A DNA stretch of 23,009 nucleotides from Astrocystis sublimbata (GCA_022453515.1 JAJNNY010000148.1:1-23009), one strand, 5' to 3'. Positions 1 through 9,296 are shown, numbered from the stretch's first letter. The notes: generated by a model not told the origin, from the letters alone. Program-made: numbers and translations.

Positions 1-548
1 CGCGCTGCCACGCGATCGCCCCGCGCGTGCAACTCGTCATTTGCGCCTGGTACCATGACGATCAGCGTGTATGGCCCTGCAAAGAAGGCGCATGCGGCAG
101 CGGCAACGTAGATACACGTCCTGAGCCCGACGTTGACGCCCGCGATCTGCATCAGACCCCCTGAGAGAGATCCTCGCGGTCTCGTGCACCATGCAGCGGC
201 CAGGAAACAGGAAGTGCTGAATATGGAGCTCACTGGTCCGTACCGGTGGCCCCGCCAGTAGAGCTCCTTCCACTGCCGGTTGAGGTGGGTGATACGTGAT
301 ACTGGCACTGGTGTCGACGGGAGAATGGCTTCGCGCGACGCTCGTGGGTGCCGTGACGTGAGGGGCTCGCCCAGAACTGTGGAAAAGAAGGTGCTCTTGT
401 CTGTCTCGGCGTCTGCGCGAATGGGTGCGCCGAGGAGAAGTGTTGGCATTGTCACATAGTTGATGGTTGTGTTCATGGCGAAAAATCCCGTGCTGCTCAG
501 CACACCGAGAGTGGTGGCTATAGAGCCAACGAGGGCGGCGTTTTCCAT
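1..548 (-). CDS. DUF1772 membrane protein, left-arm copy, cut by window start
   Basis: This is the mirror copy of the complete gene at 5308-6030. It starts with ATG at 548 and stays open to the window edge, giving 182 whole codons that cover the first membrane helix, the conserved Trp-Lys-Glu-Leu-Tyr region and the PYT...VMVP segment near residues 159-167. The DNA matches the right copy wherever checked, so no divergence suggests an independent history. The C-terminal quarter lies outside the window, so truncation cannot be judged. If the inverted repeat is an artefact, this gene does not exist separately. Confidence 0.7.
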   Translation of the reverse strand, partial: MENAALVGSIATTLGVLSSTGFFAMNTTINYVTMPTLLLGAPIRADAETDKSTFFSTVLGEPLTSRHPRASREAILPSTPVPVSRITHLNRQWKELYWRGHRYGPVSSIFSTSCFLAAAWCTRPRGSLSGGLMQIAGVNVGLRTCIYVAAAACAFFAGPYTLIVMVPGANDELHARGDRVAA

Positions 549-1043
549 GATGGCTAGGGAATGATTAATGATTTGGTATCTCACGCGAGACCTGGGATGT
601 TTAAGAATGAGTGTGATTAGATAGACAGTATAAGTGCTTATGGTAGTATTTAAGTCTATATATATTCAACAGATGATGGGACTGGACTAGTCAAGCTCGG
701 ACCTCGGACACGTTTGTTAAGTCCATTCGGGATTAACGTCGCGGGGAAGAGTCCAGCCCTATCTCAGCCTTCAGGCCCACATCGCGTCACTGTCGGGTCA
801 CTAGGCGAGTCAGGGGTAAGCACCATAGGCTATTCGAAGCTCGAAACGGAGGAACTAGCTATGTCACTACTATTGTTCAGCTCAAATACTAGGGGTGTCA
901 TATTTGCGACGAGGTTTCTATTTTAATATCTGGAATAAATGCTGGTTTCTTGGTAACTTTATTGCGCATATTACATCTTATTGTCTCTCAATATGTTGAA
1001 CATAATTTTGCTGAAGTCGTGAGAAGTGTTGGAGGCGAGGGTG
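549..1043. other. Gene-free spacer, left arm
   Basis: This mirrors 4813-5307. It is the region upstream of the DUF1772 start and downstream of the ubiquitin-like-domain gene. It includes the mirror of the TATATATA element, at 657-664. The 70-82 codon open frames here match no family I recognise and are judged chance. Confidence 0.6.
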
Positions 1044-1910
1044 TTATTTCTCATGCGACGGCTCAGGCTTGCTCATGGAAGGATGCGAAACATCAAATGG
1101 GCGAGGCTTGCCCACCATTGGATCCGGTATTTTCGTCGGGACCGGAGGTGGTGGTGGTGGATGAACAGTTTTCCCGGGCGGAGGGCCTGCTCTGGTAGGC
1201 AATACCCTTACCCCCTTTTGCGTGGGTTCCATAGGCCACATGTGCATAGTGTAGGATTCTGTTGGGCGGATGCTGTACTTCCACGCCTGCGGTAGCACGA
1301 AGTTTCCCCTTGGATTGATTATGTCGTAGTGACCTGCCTGGACATGAGGGCCGATGATTTCCACATGTAGGAACATCTGCTTGATGAATTGCTTCATGTC
1401 CTGGGTTGTGCATTTGTCAGTAGATGTATGTCATGGACACATTGACCATGTCTCATTGTGATACTTAGGAATCCTTACTTGCCATTCTTGAACCATGTGA
1501 AAAGGCAGCTCATGTGTCCGTCCGACACAGTCTTTAAAGGTAATCATCTGCACCATGCTGTCGGTCGGATAGGACGCCGATTCGTGACCAGCTTCCTTTC
1601 TTTGCTTCTGGGCTTTGCAGATCCCCTCGATTTCGTCGTCAGTTAGAGATGTCCATTCAGCTAGAAGCTCGTTGACCACCTTGGAGGCTATAGGTGTTTG
1701 GTGTGTCAGGGCCTCAAGCTGTGCCAAAGAAGAGTCAGAGCAAGAAATCAGGGCTTTCGATGATGCACTCTTTGCTGCCGAATCTTTTGAGTTCCTTGTT
1801 GACTCGTGATTTGCTTTACTGTCATGGGTTGACTCTTCTTTTGATTCGGCTTCCGTTGACTCGGTGGTGGCTTCAATGGCTACCGAAAAAACTAGGCCGT
1901 AAAGCCACAT
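1044..1910 (-). CDS. Fungal ubiquitin-like-domain protein, left-arm copy, 5'-incomplete
   Basis: This is the mirror of 3946-4812. Exon 1 is 1910-1479, a 78-nt intron is 1478-1401 and exon 2 is 1400-1044, giving 262 residues with the same splice sites and translation as the right-arm copy. The first Met sits at the edge of the AT-rich core, and upstream coding exons are probably missing or degraded. See the right-arm entry for domains. If the inverted repeat is an assembly artefact, this copy is not a second gene. Confidence 0.6.
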
Positions 1911-2401
1911 GGCATTGTCGAACAGTTGTTGATTCCGAACTTGGACTTGCTAGCTCCGAAAGTCGTTAATACTGTTATTACTATTATTGTTATTATTATT
2001 TGAGCTGACTTAAGGACTATAATTACTGCTATTAAGCTGTAGTTCTTGGAGTGAGTGGATTAATATTTAAACTATATTCTTTGCCTACTAGTAAACAAGT
2101 ACTATATTATATAGAATGCTATTACTATTATTGGAATTATTCCTTTTAATTATTCGCTTATTTCTCCTAAATATTGGATTATAAATTTATAAATAGTAAT
2201 TAGAATTATTATAAGGATAATCTCTTATTTTAAAAGCTGTTTAAACTGAGTTACTAGTATTATTATCTATAATATTATATTAATACTGGTTTTATAGCTT
2301 TTAATTATATATAGTAACTCTATTATTTTAGATTTTTAAAAAATCCATTTTAATTTCTTAAGACTTCCTATATTTTTAAATAATCCTTTAATTTTATATT
2401 A

Positions 2402-2492
2402 TATTTAGCCCACTCGCTTTATAATAAATACTATATATTTAATAAGCTTTTATTAATAAATATTTTAGCTATTTTTTAGTATTTAGCCCACT
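2402..2492 (-). repeat. Pair of 13-bp direct repeats in the AT-rich core (left)
   Basis: Two copies of TATTTAGCCCACT lie 78 bp apart, at 2402-2414 and 2480-2492. They are the reverse complement of the pair at 3364-3376 and 3442-3454. They stand out as rare G/C-containing islands in the block. Confidence 0.5.
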
Positions 2493-2924
2493 TTTTTTAA
2501 AATAGTAGATAAATTATATAGGACCTTTAGGAATACTTAATACTTTTTTAATATGTTTTTATATAAAAGAATATATATTATAAAAAAGCTTGCAGATAGT
2601 AAAATACTAACATATTAAAATACTAGTAATATTTATAATAAAAAATAATAAGATTTATTAAAAAGCTTTTTTTAAAAAAAACCCTAGATTAAAATAGTAA
2701 TTATAGTTTACAAAAAAACGGAACTAGCTAATAATTAATTATTTTTATCCCTATATGTTTTTAAGCATTGTTTATATTTTTTAAGAGCTATGAAAATAGT
2801 TCTACTTATATAAAATAATAATATTATAAATTAGTTTAAACGTTAATTATTTTCTTAAATATAGTTTTTAATAAAAATGAAAACTTCTAATATAATTTAG
2901 TATTTTAATATAAAATTTTAATAT

Positions 2925-2993
2925 TATATTAAAAATACTAATTATATTATACAGTTTTATTTAGTACTATATTAAAATACTAATTATATTATA
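2925..2993. repeat. Near-perfect direct repeat at the turning point of the palindrome
   Basis: A 27-base A/T-rich unit at 2925-2951 recurs as a 26-base unit at 2968-2993. The only difference is one A in a run (five against four). The pairing arms meet around here: left 2898-2912 pairs with right 2968-2982, leaving about 55 unpaired bases. A duplicated segment with a homopolymer difference exactly at a fold-back point suggests poor consensus or a junction artefact. Confidence 0.65.
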
Positions 2994-3363
2994 AGTTTTA
3001 TTTTATTAAAACTATATTTAAAAAATATTAAAGTTTAAACTAATTATAATATTATTATTTATATAATAGAACTATTTATAGCTTAAAAAATATAAAAAAT
3101 ATAAAAAAATATAGGGATAAAAATAATTAATTATTACTAGTTCGTTTTTTTTAAACTATAATTAATATTTTTAATCTAGGGTTTTTTTAAAAAAGCTTTT
3201 TAATAAATCTATTATTTTTTATTATAAATATTACTAGTATTTTAATAGTTAGTATTTTACTATCTCAAGCTTTTTATAATATAATTTCTTTTATATAAAA
3301 CATATTAAAAAAAGTATTAAGTATTACTAAAGGCCTATATAATTTATCTACTATTTTAAAAAA

Positions 3364-3454
3364 AGTGGGCTAAATACTAAAAAATAGCTAAAATATTTAT
3401 TAATAAAAGCTTATTAAATATATAGTATTTATTATAAAGCGAGTGGGCTAAATA
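3364..3454 (+). repeat. Pair of 13-bp direct repeats in the AT-rich core (right)
   Basis: AGTGGGCTAAATA occurs at 3364-3376 and again at 3442-3454, separated by almost pure A/T sequence. It could be a leftover terminal or internal repeat of a degraded transposon, but I cannot assign a family. Confidence 0.5.
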
Positions 3455-3945
3455 TAATATAAAATTAAAGGATTATTTAAAAATATAGGAAGTCTTAAGA
3501 AATTAAAATGGATTTTTTAAAAATCTAAAATAATAGAGTTACTATATATAATTAAAAGCTATAAAACCAGTATTAATATAATATTATAGATAATAATACT
3601 AGTAACTCAGTTTAAACAGCTTTTAAAATAAGAGATTATCCTTATAATAATTCTAATTACTATTTATAAATTTATAATCCAATATTTAGGAGAAATAAGC
3701 GAATAATTAAAAGGAATAATTCCAATAATAGTAATAGCATTCTATATAATATAGTACTTGTTTACTAGTAGGCAAAGAATATAGTTTAAATATTAATCCA
3801 CTCACTCCAAGAACTACAGCTTAATAGCAGTAATTATAGTCCTTAAGTCAGCTCAAATAATAATAACAATAATAGTAATAACAGTATTAACGACTTTCGG
3901 AGCTAGCAAGTCCAAGTTCGGAATCAACAACTGTTCGACAATGCC

Positions 3946-4812
3946 ATGTGGCTTTACGGCCTAGTTTTTTCGGTAGCCATTGAAGCCACCACCGAGTCAA
4001 CGGAAGCCGAATCAAAAGAAGAGTCAACCCATGACAGTAAAGCAAATCACGAGTCAACAAGGAACTCAAAAGATTCGGCAGCAAAGAGTGCATCATCGAA
4101 AGCCCTGATTTCTTGCTCTGACTCTTCTTTGGCACAGCTTGAGGCCCTGACACACCAAACACCTATAGCCTCCAAGGTGGTCAACGAGCTTCTAGCTGAA
4201 TGGACATCTCTAACTGACGACGAAATCGAGGGGATCTGCAAAGCCCAGAAGCAAAGAAAGGAAGCTGGTCACGAATCGGCGTCCTATCCGACCGACAGCA
4301 TGGTGCAGATGATTACCTTTAAAGACTGTGTCGGACGGACACATGAGCTGCCTTTTCACATGGTTCAAGAATGGCAAGTAAGGATTCCTAAGTATCACAA
4401 TGAGACATGGTCAATGTGTCCATGACATACATCTACTGACAAATGCACAACCCAGGACATGAAGCAATTCATCAAGCAGATGTTCCTACATGTGGAAATC
4501 ATCGGCCCTCATGTCCAGGCAGGTCACTACGACATAATCAATCCAAGGGGAAACTTCGTGCTACCGCAGGCGTGGAAGTACAGCATCCGCCCAACAGAAT
4601 CCTACACTATGCACATGTGGCCTATGGAACCCACGCAAAAGGGGGTAAGGGTATTGCCTACCAGAGCAGGCCCTCCGCCCGGGAAAACTGTTCATCCACC
4701 ACCACCACCTCCGGTCCCGACGAAAATACCGGATCCAATGGTGGGCAAGCCTCGCCCATTTGATGTTTCGCATCCTTCCATGAGCAAGCCTGAGCCGTCG
4801 CATGAGAAATAA
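3946..4812 (+). CDS. Fungal ubiquitin-like-domain protein, 5'-incomplete
   Basis: Exon 1 is 3946-4377, a phase-0 intron of 78 nt is 4378-4455 (GTAAGG donor, CTGAC branch-like site, CCCAG acceptor) and exon 2 is 4456-4812, giving 262 residues. Splicing joins ITFKDCVGR...FHMVQEWQ to DMKQFIKQMFLHVE. The joined stretch (about residues 123-205) has the pattern of an ascomycete ubiquitin-like domain: GHYD, a LPQ.W strand and a TMHMWP end. Without splicing, a TGA at 4423 would break it. Residues 15-75 are rich in Ser, Glu and Lys. A proline-rich tail with PPPPPP follows the domain. Family members usually carry a longer N-terminal region. Here the frame is open back to 3907, just after a possible TAG acceptor, so earlier exons probably lay in what is now the AT-rich block. 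The molecular role is unknown. The Met start is provisional. Confidence 0.65.
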
Positions 4813-5307
4813 CACCCTCGCCTCCAACACTTCTCACGACTTCAGCAAAATTATGTTCAACATATTGAGAGACAATAAGATGTAATATGCGCAATAAAGT
4901 TACCAAGAAACCAGCATTTATTCCAGATATTAAAATAGAAACCTCGTCGCAAATATGACACCCCTAGTATTTGAGCTGAACAATAGTAGTGACATAGCTA
5001 GTTCCTCCGTTTCGAGCTTCGAATAGCCTATGGTGCTTACCCCTGACTCGCCTAGTGACCCGACAGTGACGCGATGTGGGCCTGAAGGCTGAGATAGGGC
5101 TGGACTCTTCCCCGCGACGTTAATCCCGAATGGACTTAACAAACGTGTCCGAGGTCCGAGCTTGACTAGTCCAGTCCCATCATCTGTTGAATATATATAG
5201 ACTTAAATACTACCATAAGCACTTATACTGTCTATCTAATCACACTCATTCTTAAACATCCCAGGTCTCGCGTGAGATACCAAATCATTAATCATTCCCT
5301 AGCCATC
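4813..5307. other. Gene-free spacer between the ubiquitin-like gene and the DUF1772 gene
   Basis: It contains no convincing coding sequence. The right half is the likely promoter and 5' leader of the DUF1772 gene, with an A/T-rich stretch followed by a pyrimidine-rich run at about 5220-5270. Confidence 0.6.
5192..5199 (+). promoter_or_regulatory. TATA-like element upstream of the DUF1772 gene
   Basis: TATATATA lies about 110 bases before the preferred ATG at 5308, with pyrimidine-rich sequence after it, as expected for a fungal core promoter. The inference rests on position and composition only. Confidence 0.35.
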
Positions 5308-6030
5308 ATGGAAAACGCCGCCCTCGTTGGCTCTATAGCCACCACTCTCGGTGTGCTGAGCAGCACGGGATTTTTCGCCATGAACACAACCATCAACTAT
5401 GTGACAATGCCAACACTTCTCCTCGGCGCACCCATTCGCGCAGACGCCGAGACAGACAAGAGCACCTTCTTTTCCACAGTTCTGGGCGAGCCCCTCACGT
5501 CACGGCACCCACGAGCGTCGCGCGAAGCCATTCTCCCGTCGACACCAGTGCCAGTATCACGTATCACCCACCTCAACCGGCAGTGGAAGGAGCTCTACTG
5601 GCGGGGCCACCGGTACGGACCAGTGAGCTCCATATTCAGCACTTCCTGTTTCCTGGCCGCTGCATGGTGCACGAGACCGCGAGGATCTCTCTCAGGGGGT
5701 CTGATGCAGATCGCGGGCGTCAACGTCGGGCTCAGGACGTGTATCTACGTTGCCGCTGCCGCATGCGCCTTCTTTGCAGGGCCATACACGCTGATCGTCA
5801 TGGTACCAGGCGCAAATGACGAGTTGCACGCGCGGGGCGATCGCGTGGCAGCGCGTGAGGGTCTGGAAGGGAAGAAGGCAGACAAAAGCTCATCTGCCAG
5901 CAAAGACAGTGGTAGTGATGACGAGGAGGAAACGTTGAGGCTGATTACAAAGTGGGTATACTACAGCAAGGTTCGTGCCGCTGCCGGTGGAATCGCGGCG
6001 TTGCTGGGCGCTGTTGGAAGCTATCTATGA
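5308..6030 (+). CDS. DUF1772 family membrane protein (anthrone-oxygenase-like)
   Basis: A single exon encodes 240 residues from the ATG at 5308. An earlier in-frame ATG at 5272 would add 12 residues that do not look like a normal N-terminus, and the 5308 context (GCCATCATGG) is better. Hydrophobic segments lie near residues 4-30, 105-121, 143-167 and 222-240. The WKELY..GH.YGP stretch (93-105) and the GPYTLIVMVP segment (158-167) followed by N170 fit the DUF1772 pattern. Some members are anthrone oxygenases in polyketide pathways and many have no known role. A charged Ser/Asp/Glu loop (about 189-209) precedes the last helix. No polyketide synthase is nearby, so substrate and pathway are open. 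It is duplicated in the left arm. Confidence 0.7.
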   Translation: MENAALVGSIATTLGVLSSTGFFAMNTTINYVTMPTLLLGAPIRADAETDKSTFFSTVLGEPLTSRHPRASREAILPSTPVPVSRITHLNRQWKELYWRGHRYGPVSSIFSTSCFLAAAWCTRPRGSLSGGLMQIAGVNVGLRTCIYVAAAACAFFAGPYTLIVMVPGANDELHARGDRVAAREGLEGKKADKSSSASKDSGSDDEEETLRLITKWVYYSKVRAAAGGIAALLGAVGSYL

Positions 6031-6756
6031 GAATGATCATATCGGAGGCTTTTCACATTGATTCATGCGATTCGAGGTCTCCTGGACGCATCGCGTTGTC
6101 ATGGTTTTGTGGACTTCGAATGACTATTGAGGGCAACCAACCAATTCCCTCTCTACCTAGGTAGTTTGTATTCCACCTCCCCATATCACATGTAAATACT
6201 TCCTGATCTCTAATAATGTCCCTTCACCTTCAGTTGGCCACTTGTCATTTTCCTAGTGACGACACCTCTACTTAGAATCTCATTCCACTTATAGTACTTC
6301 TAAGCACTAAGGAGTGCGTAAAAAGCCACCATGAATCGTTTGGGTTAGGTTAAACTATGGGTCTTCAGCTAGTCTAGCAACAAAACATGCCCCAGGGAAT
6401 TTCCCTTTCAAGCAAAGAGCATGCTTCTAATTGGATGATATACTCCTTACTCGAGTCAGATCACCTCGGCCTCGGTTTTTTGCGATGTCCGAGACATCTG
6501 GGATAATAACAGCAGACAATGTCATATTGCCTAGCATTTGAGGCTCTACGACGGACAAAACACACAGTCTCATTCAAGAAGAACGAGTTATAGCGCATGC
6601 ATAAAGCTAGACGTGCCTGAAAAGATCTACAACCACACTGCTCTACAACTACCAGCAATCACAACTTCGCAGGGGCAATGTCACGATAATAGACTACACG
6701 ACTGAGTCCCGCTACCAAAGCAGCAATAGAGCAGAAATTGCAGAACCCAGTCAATC
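6031..6756. other. Intergenic region
   Basis: It holds the 3' region of the DUF1772 gene and the promoter of the hydrolase. The only notable site is a 12-bp perfect palindrome, CTACCTAGGTAG, at 6153-6164. I see no gene. Confidence 0.6.
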
Positions 6757-7638
6757 ATGGCCCCCAGCGCACAACATGTGACCTCCGCCGACGGGACACG
6801 CATAGCATACCTAACCCAAGGCCAAGGCCCCGGCATCCTACTCATCCAAGGCGCCATGGCCGATGTCCACGCGTACGGTTCACTAGCCGCGGCCTTATCA
6901 TCCACTTTCACAGTGCACTCAGTCGAGCGGCGCGGCCGCGGTCTCAGCCCGCTTCCCTACGACGAGGAAACCCACTCCATCTCGCGCGACGTCGAAGACA
7001 TCGACGCCGTGCTCGTCGCCACCGGAGCGCGGTTCGTGTTCGGGCTGAGTTCCGGGGCCGTCATCACACTAGAAGCAGCGCGCACGCTCCCGCGCATCGA
7101 GGCGGCCGCCGTATTCGAACCTCCCTTTTACGCAAATGGGATTTCGCGCTCGGAGGTACAGCGCTTGAAAGACGATATTGCGCGCGGCGATCTATGGTCT
7201 GCGCTTTTCGACGCGTTGATCGCGGCGGACACAGCGCCGGGTTTCCTGCGCGTCTTACCACGGTCTGTCGGCCGGCTGGTAGCAGGCGCTGTACTTACTC
7301 TGGAGGAGAGGTTTAATCGTGAGTCTTCGACGTTGAGGGAGCTGTTGCCGGGGGTCCGGTATGATTTCCACGACGTGGCAAGTGTGGACGGGCGCATGGA
7401 TTCCTTTGCGGGTGTGAAGAAACCCGTGCTTGTGTTGAGCGGGAGTAAGAGTGTGCCTTGGCTGAGAGAGGCGGCGCGGACGCTGCATGGTGTGTTGCCT
7501 GACGCGGAGCATGTGGAGATTAAGGGTGCTGCGCATGATGGGCCTTGGAATGGGGGTAAGCCGGGCGAGGTTGCTGCTGCGTTGCAAAAGTTCTTCGGTG
7601 TCGATAGATACGTAGGTGCTTGCGGTGATGGTCGATGA
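6757..7638 (+). CDS. Alpha/beta hydrolase
   Basis: An uninterrupted 293-residue frame has the alpha/beta hydrolase layout. An N-terminal DGTRIAYLTQGQGP strand-turn (12-25) leads to the oxyanion-side strand ILLIQGA (27-33). The nucleophile elbow GLSSG (96-100) places the nucleophile at Ser98. A variable cap covers about 125-200, a strand PVLVLSGSKS lies at 223-232, and the catalytic His is H260 in GAAHDG. The usual HG before the oxyanion loop is QG here, and the residue after strand 6 that is often the acid is not Asp, so the acid must be elsewhere. Substrate is unknown; esterase-like or haloperoxidase-fold enzymes have this layout. No signal peptide is seen, so it is probably cytosolic. It ends 89 bp before the convergent membrane-protein gene. 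Confidence 0.85.
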   Translation: MAPSAQHVTSADGTRIAYLTQGQGPGILLIQGAMADVHAYGSLAAALSSTFTVHSVERRGRGLSPLPYDEETHSISRDVEDIDAVLVATGARFVFGLSSGAVITLEAARTLPRIEAAAVFEPPFYANGISRSEVQRLKDDIARGDLWSALFDALIAADTAPGFLRVLPRSVGRLVAGAVLTLEERFNRESSTLRELLPGVRYDFHDVASVDGRMDSFAGVKKPVLVLSGSKSVPWLREAARTLHGVLPDAEHVEIKGAAHDGPWNGGKPGEVAAALQKFFGVDRYVGACGDGR

Positions 7639-7727
7639 CTGGATGATGCTATTATACTCAGCATTATCTAGGTGTGTACGTCTTTCTTTAGAACTTCGAG
7701 TCTTTATCAAATGGTATTCTAGGTGTC

Positions 7728-9296
7728 TCAGAACGTCTTTAACTTCCGTAGCCACTCCACCCATTCTGGTTTATATATGCCTGTAGCATCGTATGCAACC
7801 ATTGTTCCAGCGAAGTAGAATATAACGACAGTAAGATTCAAAGCTAGACACGAGCCCCTGCGCCATTCGGCCTCTATGCCGTAATATAAAAATAGATTTG
7901 CAAGAATTAGGAACGAAGTCCATAAAAGGATTGGCGTCCCTAGAAAGGGAAACAACAGATACACCCAGGCCGGTTGGTCATTAATAAGACAAGCGAATAC
8001 AGATTGGGAGTAAACACCTCCAAGAATAAATCCAGAGAAACCTCCAAAGAGAAACCACGCTATTTCACGAAAGGTTTTAGGGGCGAGCGGATCAAACTTG
8101 TCGTTTTTAAAGCTTCCAGGCCAGGAATTATATTGGCGCCCACGATAAAGACAGTTTGAGGCGTTTAGAATACTTGGTCCTGTGGATGGATGATTAATTA
8201 GGAGGCTGGGGAAGGCCACGCAAAAAAATAAAGGCACAGTCCGAAACTTAATGGAGATGGCGGGTGCCTGGAAAAGCCAGACATGTGTGAGATATCCAAA
8301 GAGAGGGAGGAGAAGAAGAGTAAAGAAGATCCAGGTGAAGGGTTGGAACAACCTGCGCTCGAGCTTAACAGCGCGGCGGATAACATGTTCGGGGTTGACA
8401 TGACTGTGCTCGCGACGAGGCGACATGAAAACAAGGGCCTGGATTGCGATCCAGCCCGCTACCATGAACCATGCCGGTACCCGAATGTGTGATGGGATAG
8501 TCACCGCTGCGAGCTTAATGATGACAATGATGACGGCGATAGTCCCGACAAGGTCGATGACATGCTCGGCATGTGGAACAAAATTCCGACCAATTCGAAA
8601 TCTTGGGGAAGTCAAAGAGATTGTTTCGGATGGGGGATGATCTCCTTGGCCTGCTTCTATTTGCGACGGGCCCCTGGTGGTCGGAGTTGATACTGCTGTT
8701 CTCACTGATTGCCGATCCGTAATGTCCAGGCTACTGACAGGGGAAGTATCGTCGTTATAGGGGAGCCCGTTACCATGCCCGGTCCCGGTATCGACTCTGG
8801 TTGAAGAAAGGGGCGCTGTGGCTTCATTCGCGCGGTCTCTACTCGTGGCTTCAGCGATGGACAGGCGTGCATCCTCAATTACAATGGCCTTGTAGTGATC
8901 TGGCAGACGTCCGTGGTTGCGCAGAAGAGATATCGCTCTGAATGTGACTTGAAAGTGTTACCAAAAGCTCATACGGCCTTCCGCGGGGTCATGGGGCGCT
9001 CTGACTGCAACTATAATACCATCGATCACAGCCACGGCAAGTAGTGCCGCTTCCAAGACGCACCCTACCGGGTTAAGCCGCCAGAAGAAGAAGATAGAAC
9101 GTCCAACAATACTTGTTGGCTTTTGATAGAGCAGGCTGCCATACGGCTGTACAAGAAGGCAAAGGATGAGCGTCAAGAACAAGCCAAATACATTCGCGCG
9201 TGAAAAGGTATTCTGGCTTTGACCCATGGGCGATGCTGGCGAGATGGTGTTATTGGACAGACCAAGATGCATCTGCTGGGCGGCGATTGACGCCAT
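7728..9296 (-). CDS. Multi-pass membrane protein of unknown function, spliced or interrupted
   Basis: Two open segments in one frame, 9296-8961 and 8957-7728, are separated by a TAA at 8960-8958. The second reads back without an ATG through coding-like sequence (FRAISLLRNHGRLPDHYK), so both belong to one gene. Two introns could remove the stop: 9019-8948 (72 nt, GTATTA...AAG, 498-residue product, keeps that stretch) or 8974-8900 (75 nt, GTATGA...CAG, 497 residues, removes much of it). Otherwise the TAA is a real nonsense mutation. The N-terminus starts at the ATG at 9296 and has two hydrophobic segments. After a polar Ser/Thr/Asp-rich linker come about seven more. The topology resembles fungal integral membrane proteins of unknown function, and I recognise no transporter signature. 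It converges with the hydrolase gene. Confidence 0.6.

Larger units (their letters stand above)
1911..3945. repeat. AT-rich core, probably RIP-degraded, centre of the inverted repeat
   Basis: About 2 kb consists almost wholly of A and T, with dense TA and TTA runs, no open frame of useful length and very few C or G. The change from GC-balanced sequence is sharp, near 1970 and 3886. Such blocks in Pezizomycotina usually derive from transposons mutated by RIP (C:G to T:A). No transposase or reverse transcriptase can be read. Two motif copies that still hold a GTGGGC core (3364-3376, 3442-3454 and their mirrors) may be surviving ends or internal repeats of the parent element. Origin as a RIP relic is inference; the base composition is directly seen. 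Confidence 0.75.
1..5855. repeat. Giant inverted repeat (palindrome), about 2.9 kb per arm
   Basis: The sequence from 1 to about 2520 is the reverse complement of about 3335 to 5855, with base x matching base 5856-x. Blocks compared by eye (1-50, 61-120, 2161-2220) match exactly, and every open frame in one arm recurs in the other with an identical translation at coordinates summing to 5856. The match continues to base 1, so the left end of the repeat is not visible and may be a contig end. Between about 2520 and 3335 the arms still pair but with many one-base indels. Each arm holds a ubiquitin-like-domain gene and a DUF1772 gene. It may be a fold-back assembly artefact or a very recent inverted duplication. 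Confidence 0.95.

Noticed and set aside
1911..3945. Mitochondrial insertion or centromere as the source of the AT-rich block
   Set aside because: No mitochondrial gene can be read, and the block is too short to call a centromere; RIP-type decay explains it more simply.
4930..5142. 70-codon frame, mirrored at 714-926
   Set aside because: No recognisable features, and it lies in the promoter side of the DUF1772 gene.
5308..7638. Biosynthetic gene cluster
   Set aside because: Only an anthrone-oxygenase-like protein and a generic hydrolase are present; no synthase, regulator or transporter is seen.
7128..7764. Minus-strand frames of 169 and 178 codons opposite the hydrolase
   Set aside because: The plus strand carries a complete, motif-bearing hydrolase; these are shadows.
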